From positions 186,001 through 250,000 of the forward strand of contig CANNCP010000002.1 in the NCBI GenBank assembly GCA_947503145.1: a stretch of 64,000 bases of DNA. Reading direction: 5' to 3'. Both the position numbers and the translations under genes were made by a program. This DNA comes from an uncultured Roseovarius sp. (lineage in GTDB: Bacteria; Pseudomonadota; Alphaproteobacteria; Rhodobacterales; Rhodobacteraceae). The notes under the pieces were generated by a model, which worked only from the letters and a program-made list of their open reading frames with translations, had not been told where the DNA came from and did no database searches. Every line of letters starts with the position of its first letter. Within the stretch, counting starts at the first letter, position 1. This document shows positions 38,176 through 46,942 of this stretch, piece after piece.

Positions 38176-39798
38176 ATGACACTGGCCCAAAGCGCATATC
38201 GCTGGTTCGATTCGATACTGTTCGACCTCTTTCGACAGATGCGCTGGTCGTTTCTGCCGCCATTGATGGTTTACCTCGCTTACGGCATTTCGACGCTGAC
38301 CGCGATTGTCGGCGTGTTCTTCGTCAAGGAATATCTCGGCCTTTCCGCCGCCTTTCTGGCCGGGCTGTCATTCTGGGCCGGGCTGCCCTGGGCGCTGAAA
38401 ATGCCGCTGGGGCATCTGGTGGATATCATATGGCGCTGGAAATGGTTGCTGCTCTATCTCGGGGCGGCGCTGGTCGCGGGCAGTTTTACGATCATGTACC
38501 TTCTGATCACCGCGCCCGACGCCATGAGTGCGGTCCTGCCGTTCGAGGCATGGTTTATCGCCTCGACCCTGCTGGCCCCCAGCGGGCTGGTGCTGCAGGA
38601 CGCCGTGGCAGACGCAATGTCGGTCGAGGCGGTGCCGCGCCTTGCTCCGGACGGCACTCCGCTGGACGAAGACACCTTGCGGGCGCTGCATACGACGATG
38701 CAGATGCTGGGGCGCGTGGCGCTGATCGGTGGGACGCTGATCGTGGCATTGATCAACATCGTGGCCTTCGATGGGGTCGACACCCTGCCGCAACCGGCCA
38801 AGGCAGAAGTTTACGCCGACATCTACCTTATCGCGATGATCGTCCCGCTCATATCAGTGTCCGGCGTGATCCTTGCATCGCTGCAGAACCGGCTGGCGAT
38901 CCGCCGCGCGCTGCGCGCGGGGCGCGATACCCGCCTACTGATAGACCGGCCCGGCCCACCCACGCAGGTGAACCCGTGGTATTTCATCGGTGGCGGCGCC
39001 TTCGTCGCGCTGTCGCTGAGCGTCGGACTGCTGAACGTGCCTTTTGCGCAGGAAATCGTCTTTGCCGGGTCGATGACCATCGTGCTGTTGCTGATGCGGC
39101 AATTGTTGCAGGTGCTGGCACCCGGTCAGGCCCGCATGCTGGTGGGTACGGCGCTGATCGTCTTTGTCTTTCGCGCCGTCCCCCTGCCCGGTCACGGGGC
39201 CACGTGGTTTTCCATCGACGTGCTCGGGTTCGACCCGCAATTCCTGTCAGTGCTGCAACTGGTGGCGGCGGTGCTGACGCTGGTAGCGATGATCGTGCTG
39301 CGCCCGTTCATGGCAGAACGGCGGCTGACACAGGTCTATCTGATCCTCACCATCGCGGCGGGCATACTCGCCCTGCCCAACATCGCGCTCTACTACGGCA
39401 TACACGAAATCACAGCACCGCTGACCGGTGGGCTGGTCGATGCACGTTTCATCGCGATACTCGACACGGCCGCGGAATCCCCGCTGAGCCAGATCGCCCT
39501 GATCCCGATGCTGGCGTGGATCGCGCGCAACGCGCCCGACAACCTCAAGGCGACGTTCTTTGCCGTCATGGCGTCATTCACCAATCTGGCACTTTCGGCC
39601 AGCTCGTTGGCGACGAAATACCTAAATCAGATATTCATGGTCAGCCGCGAAGTCAGCGATGCCACGGGGGCCATTGATGTGCCGGCCGATTACAGCCAGC
39701 TTGGCTGGGTGCTGATCACCGCCGGGGCGCTGGGGTTCATCCTGCCCTTGCTGACCATCGTGCTGGTGCAGCGCTCGCGGCTGCGCACCACGGACTGA
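38176..39798 (+). CDS. BT1/folate-biopterin-like MFS transporter
   Basis: The 540-residue membrane protein has about twelve hydrophobic segments. Its first half resembles the BT1 (folate/biopterin) branch of the major facilitator superfamily: FFVKEYLGLSAAFLAGLSFWAGLPWALKMPLGHLVD, then LQDAVADAMSVEAVPR, matching the D.VADA..VE signature. The substrate is unknown; a pterin, folate or other organic anion are options. It stands alone, 259 bp after pyrD, with a hairpin right after its stop and a convergent MATE gene. Confidence 0.75.
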   Translation: MTLAQSAYRWFDSILFDLFRQMRWSFLPPLMVYLAYGISTLTAIVGVFFVKEYLGLSAAFLAGLSFWAGLPWALKMPLGHLVDIIWRWKWLLLYLGAALVAGSFTIMYLLITAPDAMSAVLPFEAWFIASTLLAPSGLVLQDAVADAMSVEAVPRLAPDGTPLDEDTLRALHTTMQMLGRVALIGGTLIVALINIVAFDGVDTLPQPAKAEVYADIYLIAMIVPLISVSGVILASLQNRLAIRRALRAGRDTRLLIDRPGPPTQVNPWYFIGGGAFVALSLSVGLLNVPFAQEIVFAGSMTIVLLLMRQLLQVLAPGQARMLVGTALIVFVFRAVPLPGHGATWFSIDVLGFDPQFLSVLQLVAAVLTLVAMIVLRPFMAERRLTQVYLILTIAAGILALPNIALYYGIHEITAPLTGGLVDARFIAILDTAAESPLSQIALIPMLAWIARNAPDNLKATFFAVMASFTNLALSASSLATKYLNQIFMVSREVSDATGAIDVPADYSQLGWVLITAGALGFILPLLTIVLVQRSRLRTTD

Positions 39799-39806
39799 TC
39801 ACGCAT

Positions 39807-39830
39807 GATACGTCAGGTCTCTGACGCATC
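39807..39830. terminator. Hairpin between convergent transporter genes
   Basis: GATACGTCAG (39807-39816) pairs with CTGACGCATC (39821-39830) with one mismatch and a GTCT tetraloop, 8 bp after the BT1-like gene stop and before the convergent MATE gene. A compact, likely bidirectional terminator without an obvious T-run. Confidence 0.6.
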
Positions 39831-39877
39831 CGCATCCTGACCCTGCATCACCGCATTCCCGTCCGGATCACCACGCC

Positions 39878-41209
39878 TCAGCCTGCCGCCGCGCGCTCCA
39901 GTGCAGGATAACGCGCGCCCAGCGACAGCCCGCGCGTCACGAAGGAAATCAGAAGCGCGATCCACAAGCCGTGATTGCCAAGAGACGGCACCAGCAGCAG
40001 CACCGCGCCGCCATAGACCCCTAGGCTGACCGCCATCATGTTGCGCATGTCACGCGTCCGCGTCGCGCCAATGAATATACCGTCGAGCATGTAGGCCGCC
40101 ACCGCCAGGGGCGGCGCCACGACCATGTAGGGCAGGTAGAGCTGCGCGGCGACCTGCACGTCCTCCGCCGTGGCCATCAGCCCGATCCCCCATACGCCGA
40201 CAATGCCGAACCCCACCGCCAGAGCAACACCGCAGCCGACACCCCAGACGCTGGTCATCAGGGCTGCCCGGCGCACCCGCGCTGCTGAACGCGCGCCAAA
40301 GGCGGCCCCCACCAGCGCCTCGGCGGCAAAGGCAAAACCGTCCAGCGCATAGGCCGTGATATTCAGGAACTGCACCAGCACCTGATTGGCCGCGAGCGTC
40401 ACGTCGCCGAAATCGCTTGCGAGAAACAGAAACGAGACGAACATCACTTGGAGCATCATCGACCGCAGCAGGATATCGACATTCACACCCAGCATCAGCC
40501 GCAGCCGATCAGGGGCAAAAACACGCCCCCAGTCACGCCACGCGGGCACGCGGAACGCCGCCCGGCAGAACCACAGACCCAGGCCCAGTCCGCTCCATTC
40601 CGCGATAAAGGTGGCCCAGGCCACGCCTTCCACGCCCCAGTCGAGGCCAAGTACAAACCACAGGTCGAGCGCGATATTGGCCCCGTTCATCAACACCTGG
40701 ATCATCAGAACGGCACCGGTCCGCTCCAGCGCGATCAGCCAGCCGGTCACGGCATAGAGCCCGATGATGGCGGGCGCGCTCCAGACGCGGATGTTCATGT
40801 AATCGCGCGCCAGGCTTTCGACCTCGGCACTGGCAGGAGCAAGCCCGAACGCGCCCCAGAAGAGCGGCAGTTGCAACGCGATGATCGCCACCCCACTCAC
40901 AGCGGCGATCATCAGCGACCGGGTCAGCATCGCGGCCACTTCGCCGGTCTCGCCCGCGCCATTGGCCTGGCTGGTCAGCCCGCTGGTGCCCATCCGCAGG
41001 AACCCGAATATCCAGTAGAGAGCAGTGAGGATGATCGCACCGATCCCGACGGCACCGATTGGCGCGGCCAGACCCAGCTGCCCCACGACGCCGGTATCCA
41101 CCGCCCCCAGGATCGGCACCGTCGCATTGGAAATAACGATAGGCCCCGCAATGCGCAGCACGCGCGCGTGCGTCAGTGGTCCGGCGACAGGCTCTGCACT
41201 ATCAGCCAT
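39878..41209 (-). CDS. MATE-family efflux transporter
   Basis: The 443-residue protein has twelve predicted membrane helices in two halves and MATE/DinF features: RIAGPIVISNATVPILGAVDTGVVGQLG at the start, GTSGLTSQANGAGE in the first half and LDGFAFAAEALVGAAFGARS in the second. It is likely a cation-coupled exporter of drugs or metabolites, DinF branch. Its start overlaps the upstream thioesterase gene by 8 bp, and both lie in a leftward group with another thioesterase. Confidence 0.92.
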   Translation of the reverse strand: MADSAEPVAGPLTHARVLRIAGPIVISNATVPILGAVDTGVVGQLGLAAPIGAVGIGAIILTALYWIFGFLRMGTSGLTSQANGAGETGEVAAMLTRSLMIAAVSGVAIIALQLPLFWGAFGLAPASAEVESLARDYMNIRVWSAPAIIGLYAVTGWLIALERTGAVLMIQVLMNGANIALDLWFVLGLDWGVEGVAWATFIAEWSGLGLGLWFCRAAFRVPAWRDWGRVFAPDRLRLMLGVNVDILLRSMMLQVMFVSFLFLASDFGDVTLAANQVLVQFLNITAYALDGFAFAAEALVGAAFGARSAARVRRAALMTSVWGVGCGVALAVGFGIVGVWGIGLMATAEDVQVAAQLYLPYMVVAPPLAVAAYMLDGIFIGATRTRDMRNMMAVSLGVYGGAVLLLVPSLGNHGLWIALLISFVTRGLSLGARYPALERAAAG

Positions 41210-41723
41210 CGCGGCGCGGCATCAGGAAATGCCCTGTTGCCTGGGCAAAGGCGCGGGTGCGGTTGTCCTGCCACGCCTCGACATGCACAGAGGCATAGCG
41301 CCGCCCCGACCGGTTGATCGTGGCCCGTGCATAGGCATCGCGCGGCAGGCCCGTGCGCAGATAATCGACGGAGAAATCAATGGTCTTGGGAAGGCGCGGC
41401 ATTTGCCCCGCAACCAGCGTCTCGATACGCGTCGCGCCGCTTTCGATTTCAGGCCAGAGCATCGACCAGCTAAGGCTGATGATCGCCGTCACCTCCAGGA
41501 ACGCCGCCGTTGCCCCGCCGTGCAGTGCAGGCAGCAGCGGGTTGCCGATCAGCGCGTCGCTGTATGCCAGCACACCGGTCAGTTCATCTCCGCGCCGGTC
41601 AAAGGTGATCCCCAGGAACTGGATATAGGGCACGCCCGCCACCAGCGCCGTCAGCGCGGCGTCGCGGCGCTGCTTGACCACCTGTACGGGCTCGGGCGGA
41701 CGGCGCCGTGAATGCTCTGCCAT
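41202..41723 (-). CDS. Hotdog-fold PaaI-type thioesterase
   Basis: The 173-residue protein has the hotdog signature region PALHGGATAAFLEVTAIISL (the HGG motif is typical of PaaI/YiiD-like acyl-CoA thioesterases), with VPYIQFLGITFDRRGDELTGVL before it and KTIDFSVDYLRTGLPRDAYARATI after. It presumably hydrolyses an acyl-CoA. Its ATG shares one base with the stop of the upstream thioesterase gene (TAATG), and it overlaps the MATE gene downstream. Two adjacent thioesterases of the same type suggest an old duplication or a heteromeric enzyme. Confidence 0.87.
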   Translation of the reverse strand: MAEHSRRRPPEPVQVVKQRRDAALTALVAGVPYIQFLGITFDRRGDELTGVLAYSDALIGNPLLPALHGGATAAFLEVTAIISLSWSMLWPEIESGATRIETLVAGQMPRLPKTIDFSVDYLRTGLPRDAYARATINRSGRRYASVHVEAWQDNRTRAFAQATGHFLMPRRDG

Positions 41724-42157
41724 TACTTGCTCTCCACGGTAAAGGTCCCGGTCGCGGTGGCCACCGGGCGATCGTCGTCATCGTCAAGAGCAGTCGCGCG
41801 GACAAAGGCGACCGACCGCGTGGTGTGATAGCATTCGGCGCGGGCACGGATCGTCTGACCGGGCGTCGCGGGGCGCATGTAGTCGATCCTGAGCGCAATC
41901 GTCGCGGTCCCTCCGATCGAGTCGGGGTGGCACATTGCCGCAGCGCCACAGCAGGTGTCCATCAGCGCACTGACTGCCCCCCCATGAATGACGCCGCTTT
42001 CCGGGTCCCCGACCAGCTTTTCATCCCAGGGCATCGACATTTCGGCATGCCCATCCTGCATCACATGCGCCGTCATGCCGAGCGCCACCGCATGTGGCAA
42101 TCCACGAAAGAATTCCAGGCCCGGATGATCTTCGTCGCTGGATGGTGTGCTGCTCAT
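41723..42157 (-). CDS. PaaI-family thioesterase
   Basis: The 144-residue protein is a hotdog thioesterase with ESGVIHGGAVSALMDTCCGAAAM (HGG motif and the acidic Asp at MDTCCG) and TIALRIDYMRPATPGQTIRARAECYHTTRSVAFVRATA. Function is presumably acyl-CoA hydrolysis; the substrate is unknown. I chose the ATG at 42157, with GAGG about nine bases upstream; an ATG at 42193 is the alternative. It heads a leftward three-gene unit (two thioesterases and MATE) and is divergent from the MerR/beta-oxidation cluster. Confidence 0.88.
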   Translation of the reverse strand: MSSTPSSDEDHPGLEFFRGLPHAVALGMTAHVMQDGHAEMSMPWDEKLVGDPESGVIHGGAVSALMDTCCGAAAMCHPDSIGGTATIALRIDYMRPATPGQTIRARAECYHTTRSVAFVRATALDDDDDRPVATATGTFTVESK

Positions 42158-42547
42158 GTCTCGGGCCTCGCCTTGGGGTTGGTTCGGGATCATTGCGCCT
42201 TTATTGACACTCGGCCTCCTGCACGCAAGGGGGTGATCGTCGGGCCGCACTCGCCCTGCCTTGCAAGGTGTCCCCTGTGGCGACAATGCGACCATCCGGG
42301 GCTTTAACCGCGCAGATGCGCGCCCGGATCAAAAAGCAATGGACGAAATCCAGAAGCTGCGTGACGATACAACAGCCTCGCTCAAGGGTTGACCGGGTAT
42401 CGGTTTCGGCGCGACATGTTCCCATTCATTGGACAAATCACCAATCAAAGTTACGTAACACAGAGGGTACGTCAACATCGGCACTTGTTGTAGGCTGGCC
42501 CCAAACGTACATACCGGGCACAACTGAAACGATACTGCAGGACTGAC
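42158..42547. other. Divergent intergenic region before the beta-oxidation cluster
   Basis: The 390-bp gap has no credible gene; a GTG frame across it shows no family features and would run over the probable operator. The right part is less GC-rich and contains the ACGT inverted repeat at 42450-42475 and another AACGTACAT at about 42509. The left part is featureless to me. Confidence 0.6.
42450..42475. promoter_or_regulatory. ACGT-type inverted repeat, probable MerR/LiuR-like operator
   Basis: GTTACGTAAC (42450-42459) and GGTACGTCAA (42466-42475) are imperfect inverted half-sites 16 bp apart centre to centre. LiuR, a MerR-family regulator of fatty and branched-chain acid degradation, recognises ACGT-containing palindromes. 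The site lies 73 bp upstream of the MerR gene, consistent with autoregulation and control of the fad operon. Confidence 0.5.
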
Positions 42548-42949
42548 ATGACCGCCGACACCATGACCATCCGTGAAATGTGCGACACCTTTGGCGTTAC
42601 TCCCCGAACATTACGGTTCTACGAATCCAAGGAATTGCTCGCACCGATCCGCGAGGGGCAAAAGCGCCTCTTCACCAAGCGCGACCGCGCGCGGCTGAAA
42701 CTGATCCTGCGCGGCAAGCGCTTCGGCTTCAGCCTCGAAGAAATCCGCCAGCTTCTCGACCTTTACGATACCGGCGATCAGCAGCACACCCAGATGCTGC
42801 GCGCCCACGAACTGGGGTCTGAGCGGTTGTGCGCCCTGGAACAGCAGCGCGCGGAACTCAACAATACGATATCCGACATGCGCAAACAAATGGCGTGGGT
42901 GGAGCAGACGCTCACCTCGCTGCGCCAGACCAACGAGGCCGCCGAATAA
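42548..42949 (+). CDS. MerR-family regulator of the beta-oxidation cluster (LiuR-like)
   Basis: The 133-residue protein has an N-terminal MerR winged helix (MTIREMCDTFGVTPRTLRFYESKELLAPIREGQKRLF; the key stretch is VTPRTLRFYESKELL) and a dimerising coiled coil (about 80-125) with no Cys-rich metal site. This resembles LiuR-type regulators that respond to acyl-CoA-type ligands. It starts the rightward cluster with fadE 42 bp downstream. It probably binds the ACGT repeat upstream of its own gene. Confidence 0.88.
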   Translation: MTADTMTIREMCDTFGVTPRTLRFYESKELLAPIREGQKRLFTKRDRARLKLILRGKRFGFSLEEIRQLLDLYDTGDQQHTQMLRAHELGSERLCALEQQRAELNNTISDMRKQMAWVEQTLTSLRQTNEAAE

Positions 42950-42991
42950 ACAATCCCGAACATCCGGGACCAACTCAGGGAACGCACGGAA

Positions 42992-44767
42992 ATGCCCAGT
43001 TACACCGCCCCCACGAAGGACATCCAATTCATCCTGCACAATGTGCTGAACGTGTCCCGGGCCGACATCCCCGGCTACGGTGAACTTGACGCCGAATTCA
43101 CCGGTGCGGTCCTCGAAGAGGCGGGCAAGCTTGCCTCCGAAGTGCTGTTGCCGCTCAACACCGTCGGCGACACCGAAGGCTGCACACTGGAAAGCGGCGT
43201 CGTGCGCACCCCCACCGGGTTCAAGGCGGCATTCGATCAGATGCGCGAGGGCGGCTGGACCGCGCTTGATCTGCCCGAGGCATATGGCGGGCAGAACATG
43301 CCCTATCTCCTGGGCACTGCGGTAGGCGAGATGTTCTCGGGTGCAAACCAGGCATTCACCATGTATCAGGGCCTGACCCACGGCGCGGCCTCGGCGATCC
43401 TCGCGCATGGCACGGACGCGCAAAAGACGACCTATCTGCCGAAAATGTTTTCCTGCGAATGGACCGGCACAATGAACCTGACCGAACCGCATTGCGGCAC
43501 CGATCTGGGCCTGATGCGTACCAAGGCAGAACCGCAGGACGATGGCAGCCATGCGATCACCGGACAAAAGATATTCATCTCATCCGGCGAGCACGACATG
43601 GCCGACAACATCATCCATCTGGTGCTGGCCAAGATCCCCGGTGGCCCTGACGGGATCAAGGGTGTGTCGCTCTTTATCGTGCCGAAATTCCTGGTGAACG
43701 AGGATGACTCGCTCGGCGACCGCAACGGCGTCACATGCAGCAAGATCGAAAAGAAGATGGGCATTCACGGCAACGCCACTTGTGTGATGGACTATGACGG
43801 CGCGACCGGCTGGTTGCTGGGTGAGGAACACAAAGGCATGCGCGCGATGTTCACCATGATGAACGAGGCGCGCATCGGCGTCGGCATGCAGGGCCTCGCA
43901 CAGGCCGAAATCGCCTATCAGAACGCGCTGGAATACGCCAAGGACCGCCTGCAAGGCCGCGCCGTCACTGGCGCCGAGAACCCCGATGGTCCCGCCGATC
44001 CGCTGATCGTGCATCCCGATATCCGCCGCAGCCTGATGGACCAGAAATCATTTGTCGAAGGTGGGCGCGCCTTCCTGCTGTGGAGCGCACTCCTGATCGA
44101 CCGGTCGCACCGCGGCGGCGACGAGGCCGCCGAAGGTCTGATTTCGCTGATGACGCCGGTGGTCAAGGGCTTCCTCACCGATCAGGGCTACGACATGACC
44201 GTGCTGGCGCAGCAGGTCTACGGCGGACATGGCTACATCGAGGAAACGGGCATGTCGCAATACACCCGCGACGCCCGTATCGCGATGATCTACGAGGGTG
44301 CCAACGGTGTTCAGGCGCTCGACCTGGTGGGCCGCAAGCTGGCACAGGACAGCGGCAAACACATCCTGGCCTTCTTCGATATGGTCAAGAATTTCTGCAA
44401 GGATAACGCCGACGCGGACGGCATGGCCGAATTCGTCGAGCCACTGAAAGCCGCCTCCAAGGACCTGCAGGCCGCCGGCATGTTCTTCATGCAGAACGGC
44501 GTGGAGAATCCCAATGCGGCACTGGCGGGCAGCTATGATTTCATGCACCTCTTCGGGCATGTCTGCCTGGGTCTGATGTGGGCGCGCATGGCCAAGGCGG
44601 CGCAGACTGCGTTGGACGACGGCACGGGCGACGCCGCTTTCCATGAGACCAAGCTGATGACGGCGCGCTTTTACATGCAACGCCGCCTGCCCGCGACCGG
44701 GATGCATCTGGCGCGCATCCAATCGGGCCCAGAGACGGTGATGGGGCTGAGCGCCGACCAGTTCTGA
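42992..44767 (+). CDS. Acyl-CoA dehydrogenase (FadE-like, long form)
   Basis: The 591-residue flavoenzyme oxidises acyl-CoA to enoyl-CoA. It is of the long type with a roughly 120-residue C-terminal extension. Motifs: [20 protein letters not shown] (FAD/substrate binding), [16 protein letters not shown], and [41 protein letters not shown] in which the Glu of IYEG is the expected catalytic base of this branch. It begins an ordered run of beta-oxidation genes controlled by the upstream MerR gene. The ATG is at 42992 with a GGAACG site. Confidence 0.93.
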   Translation: MPSYTAPTKDIQFILHNVLNVSRADIPGYGELDAEFTGAVLEEAGKLASEVLLPLNTVGDTEGCTLESGVVRTPTGFKAAFDQMREGGWTALDLPEAYGGQNMPYLLGTAVGEMFSGANQAFTMYQGLTHGAASAILAHGTDAQKTTYLPKMFSCEWTGTMNLTEPHCGTDLGLMRTKAEPQDDGSHAITGQKIFISSGEHDMADNIIHLVLAKIPGGPDGIKGVSLFIVPKFLVNEDDSLGDRNGVTCSKIEKKMGIHGNATCVMDYDGATGWLLGEEHKGMRAMFTMMNEARIGVGMQGLAQAEIAYQNALEYAKDRLQGRAVTGAENPDGPADPLIVHPDIRRSLMDQKSFVEGGRAFLLWSALLIDRSHRGGDEAAEGLISLMTPVVKGFLTDQGYDMTVLAQQVYGGHGYIEETGMSQYTRDARIAMIYEGANGVQALDLVGRKLAQDSGKHILAFFDMVKNFCKDNADADGMAEFVEPLKAASKDLQAAGMFFMQNGVENPNAALAGSYDFMHLFGHVCLGLMWARMAKAAQTALDDGTGDAAFHETKLMTARFYMQRRLPATGMHLARIQSGPETVMGLSADQF

Positions 44768-44809
44768 GGTAACGGTAGATTTGACACCCACCCCAGAGGA
44801 GGACGACAG

Positions 44810-45022
44810 ATGCCGAAACGCTTTCGCCTGACACGGCGCTTCAACGCGGCCATGACCGAGGACGGCTACCGCCGGCTCCGCAAATTCTCTGCCGAGTCCG
44901 GGCTGGACGAAGGCGAAGCGCTGTCCTTCCTCTTCGAGAATTTCGACAGCGTGATCAATGAGGACACGTTCGCGCACCGGCTGCGGATTTTCAATTCTGA
45001 GCTGGAGACCCGCAAGAAATGA
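44810..45022 (+). CDS. Small conserved-looking protein between two acyl-CoA dehydrogenase genes
   Basis: The 70-residue, highly charged protein ([12 protein letters not shown] at the start, then [24 protein letters not shown]) has a strong GAGGAGG ribosome site, and its stop overlaps the next dehydrogenase gene by ATGA, so it is very likely translated. The fold looks all-helical. I recognise no family. Position inside the operon suggests a helper of the acyl-CoA dehydrogenases or a small regulator. Confidence 0.75.
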   Translation: MPKRFRLTRRFNAAMTEDGYRRLRKFSAESGLDEGEALSFLFENFDSVINEDTFAHRLRIFNSELETRKK

Positions 45023-46176
45023 CCTCGACATGGATGACTGACGAGCACGCGATGCTGGCAGAGATGACCCGCAGCTTCATCGAAACGGAATGGGCGCCGC
45101 ATTTCGACCGCTGGCGCAAGGCCGGTCAGATGGATCGCGAGACCTGGCAGCAGGCCGGCGCATTGGGTCTGCTTTGTCCATCCATCCCCGAGGAATATGG
45201 CGGCGCGGGCGGCGACTTCGGCCATGAGGCCGTGATCATGATGGAAGCACCGCGCGCCAACCTCGCCAGCTGGGGCAGCCCGATCCATTCGGGCATCGTC
45301 GCGCATTACATCCTCGCCTATGGTAGCCAGGAGCAAAAGAAACACTGGCTGCCCAAGATGGTCTCTGGCGAGATGGTCGGCGCGCTTGCGATGACCGAAC
45401 CCGCCACCGGAACAGATGTGCAGGGCATCAAGACCAAGGCCCTGCGCGATGGCAACAGCTACCGCCTGTCGGGACAAAAGACCTTCATCACCAACGGCCA
45501 GCACGCCAACCTGATCATCGTCGCGGCCAAGACCGACCCCACAGCAGGTGCCAGAGGGATCTCGCTGGTGGTGGTCGAAACCGACGGTGCGGCAGGGTTC
45601 GCGCGCGGCCGCAACCTTGACAAGATCGGGCTGCACGCGGCCGACACCTCCGAACTCTTCTTTGACAATGTGGAAATACCCGCCGAGAACATCCTCGGGC
45701 AGCAAGAGGGCCAGGGATTCTACCAGATGATGCAGCAACTGCCGCAAGAGCGCCTGATCATCGGCTGCGGCGCAGTGGGCGCGATGGAAGGCGCGGTGGA
45801 GCGTACGATTCGCTATTGCAACGAACGCGAGGCCTTTGGCGGCCCGCTCACCCAGTTCCAGAACACCCGGTTCAAGCTGGCCGAATGTCTGACGCGCACC
45901 AAGGTGGCACGCGCCTTTCTCGATGAGTGCATATGCGAACATCTGGCGGGCAAGCTGAGCGTGGAAAAGGCGGCGATGGCGAAATACTGGCTGACCGACA
46001 CGCAATGCGACGTGCTGGACGACTGCGTGCAACTGCATGGCGGCTACGGCTACATGCAGGAATACGCGGTAGCCGAGATGTGGGCCGATGCGCGCGTGCA
46101 GCGCATCTATGGCGGCACCAACGAGATCATGAAGGAACTGATCGCACGTAGTTTCAGCGAGAAGCGCCCGGCATAA
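45019..46176 (+). CDS. Acyl-CoA dehydrogenase
   Basis: The 385-residue enzyme has the standard acyl-CoA dehydrogenase fold: [50 protein letters not shown], and [38 protein letters not shown] in pieces. The usual IYEGT Glu is Gly (IYGGTNE). As in isovaleryl- and long-chain acyl-CoA dehydrogenases, the base is probably Glu244 in LPQERLIIG. Substrates may therefore be long-chain or branched acyl-CoA, complementing the upstream FadE. It overlaps the preceding 70-residue gene by 4 bp. Confidence 0.92.
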   Translation: MTSTWMTDEHAMLAEMTRSFIETEWAPHFDRWRKAGQMDRETWQQAGALGLLCPSIPEEYGGAGGDFGHEAVIMMEAPRANLASWGSPIHSGIVAHYILAYGSQEQKKHWLPKMVSGEMVGALAMTEPATGTDVQGIKTKALRDGNSYRLSGQKTFITNGQHANLIIVAAKTDPTAGARGISLVVVETDGAAGFARGRNLDKIGLHAADTSELFFDNVEIPAENILGQQEGQGFYQMMQQLPQERLIIGCGAVGAMEGAVERTIRYCNEREAFGGPLTQFQNTRFKLAECLTRTKVARAFLDECICEHLAGKLSVEKAAMAKYWLTDTQCDVLDDCVQLHGGYGYMQEYAVAEMWADARVQRIYGGTNEIMKELIARSFSEKRPA

Positions 46177-46197
46177 CCGCAAAGGCCTTCGACAAGA

Positions 46198-46210
46198 GTA
46201 TCCGGGATAC
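46198..46210. repeat. Short palindrome GTATCCGGGATAC
   Basis: Six-base arms around a central G, 22 bp after the dehydrogenase stop and 83 bp before the GST gene. Could be a small hairpin or protein site; no further support. Confidence 0.35.
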
Positions 46211-46227
46211 GATGAAAGCGACTTGGA

Positions 46228-46252
46228 CCTTTCATTTTTCCACAAATACTCA
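46228..46252 (+). repeat. Conserved A/T-rich 3' motif, copy 2
   Basis: CCTTTCATTTTTCCACAAAT followed by ACTCA, 52 bp after the stop of the acyl-CoA dehydrogenase gene and in the sense direction. It differs from copies 1 and 3 mainly by C for A in the A-run. Confidence 0.75.
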
Positions 46253-46292
46253 TTCACGCAGATGCCAAACACACCGTCTTGGGAGGATAGAC

Positions 46293-46928
46293 ATGACGAT
46301 CAAACTTTACTGCATGGGCGAGAGCGGCAACGCCTACAAGGCGGCGCTGGCGCTGGAACTGTCGGGGCTGGCATGGGCGCCGGTGCATATCGATTTCTTC
46401 GGCGGCGAAACCCGCACCGACGAATTCCGCAGGATCAACGTGATGGGCGAAGTGCCGGTGCTGGTGGACGGGGATGTGACGCTGACGCAATCGGGCGTGA
46501 TGCAGATGCACATCACCGAAAGGACCGGCAAATTCGGCGGCGGCACACCCGAAGAACAGCGCGAAGTCATGCGCTGGGTATTCTGGGACAATCACAAGCT
46601 GTCCAGCCAGGCAGGCATGGTTCGTTTCCTGATGAATTTCCTACCCGAAGAGAAGCGCCCGGCAGAGGTGATCGAGTTCATGCAGGGCCGTCTCAAAGCG
46701 GCCTATTCCACGCTCGACACCCATCTGGAGGGGCGCGACTGGATCGTGGGCACGCAGATCACCAATGCCGACATCTCGTGTTGCAGTTATCTCTTCTATC
46801 CCGAACCCTTCGGCTTTGACCGCGCCGACTGGCCCAATATCGACCGCTGGCTCGTCAACATCAAAGCCACGCCCGGCTGGAAACACCCCTATGATCTGAT
46901 GCCCGGCAGCCCGGCTGACCGTGCATGA
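46293..46928 (+). CDS. Glutathione S-transferase-like protein in the fad cluster
   Basis: The 211-residue protein has an N-terminal thioredoxin-like GST domain (IKLYCMGESGNAYKAALALELSGL, Ser11 likely the active-site residue; MGEVPVLVDGDVTLTQSGVMQMHITE) and an all-helical C-terminal domain (ITNADISCCSYLFYPEPFGFD). It lies between the acyl-CoA dehydrogenase and thiolase genes and is only 14 bp from the thiolase gene. Its role in fatty acid breakdown is not established; detoxifying reactive enoyl or aldehyde products is one idea. Confidence 0.9.
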   Translation: MTIKLYCMGESGNAYKAALALELSGLAWAPVHIDFFGGETRTDEFRRINVMGEVPVLVDGDVTLTQSGVMQMHITERTGKFGGGTPEEQREVMRWVFWDNHKLSSQAGMVRFLMNFLPEEKRPAEVIEFMQGRLKAAYSTLDTHLEGRDWIVGTQITNADISCCSYLFYPEPFGFDRADWPNIDRWLVNIKATPGWKHPYDLMPGSPADRA

Positions 46929-46942
46929 ACAAGGAGACCGAC

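Noticed and set aside
42268..42546. A 92-codon GTG-start frame before the MerR gene
   Set aside because: No ribosome site, no family features, and it would cover the likely operator and promoter.
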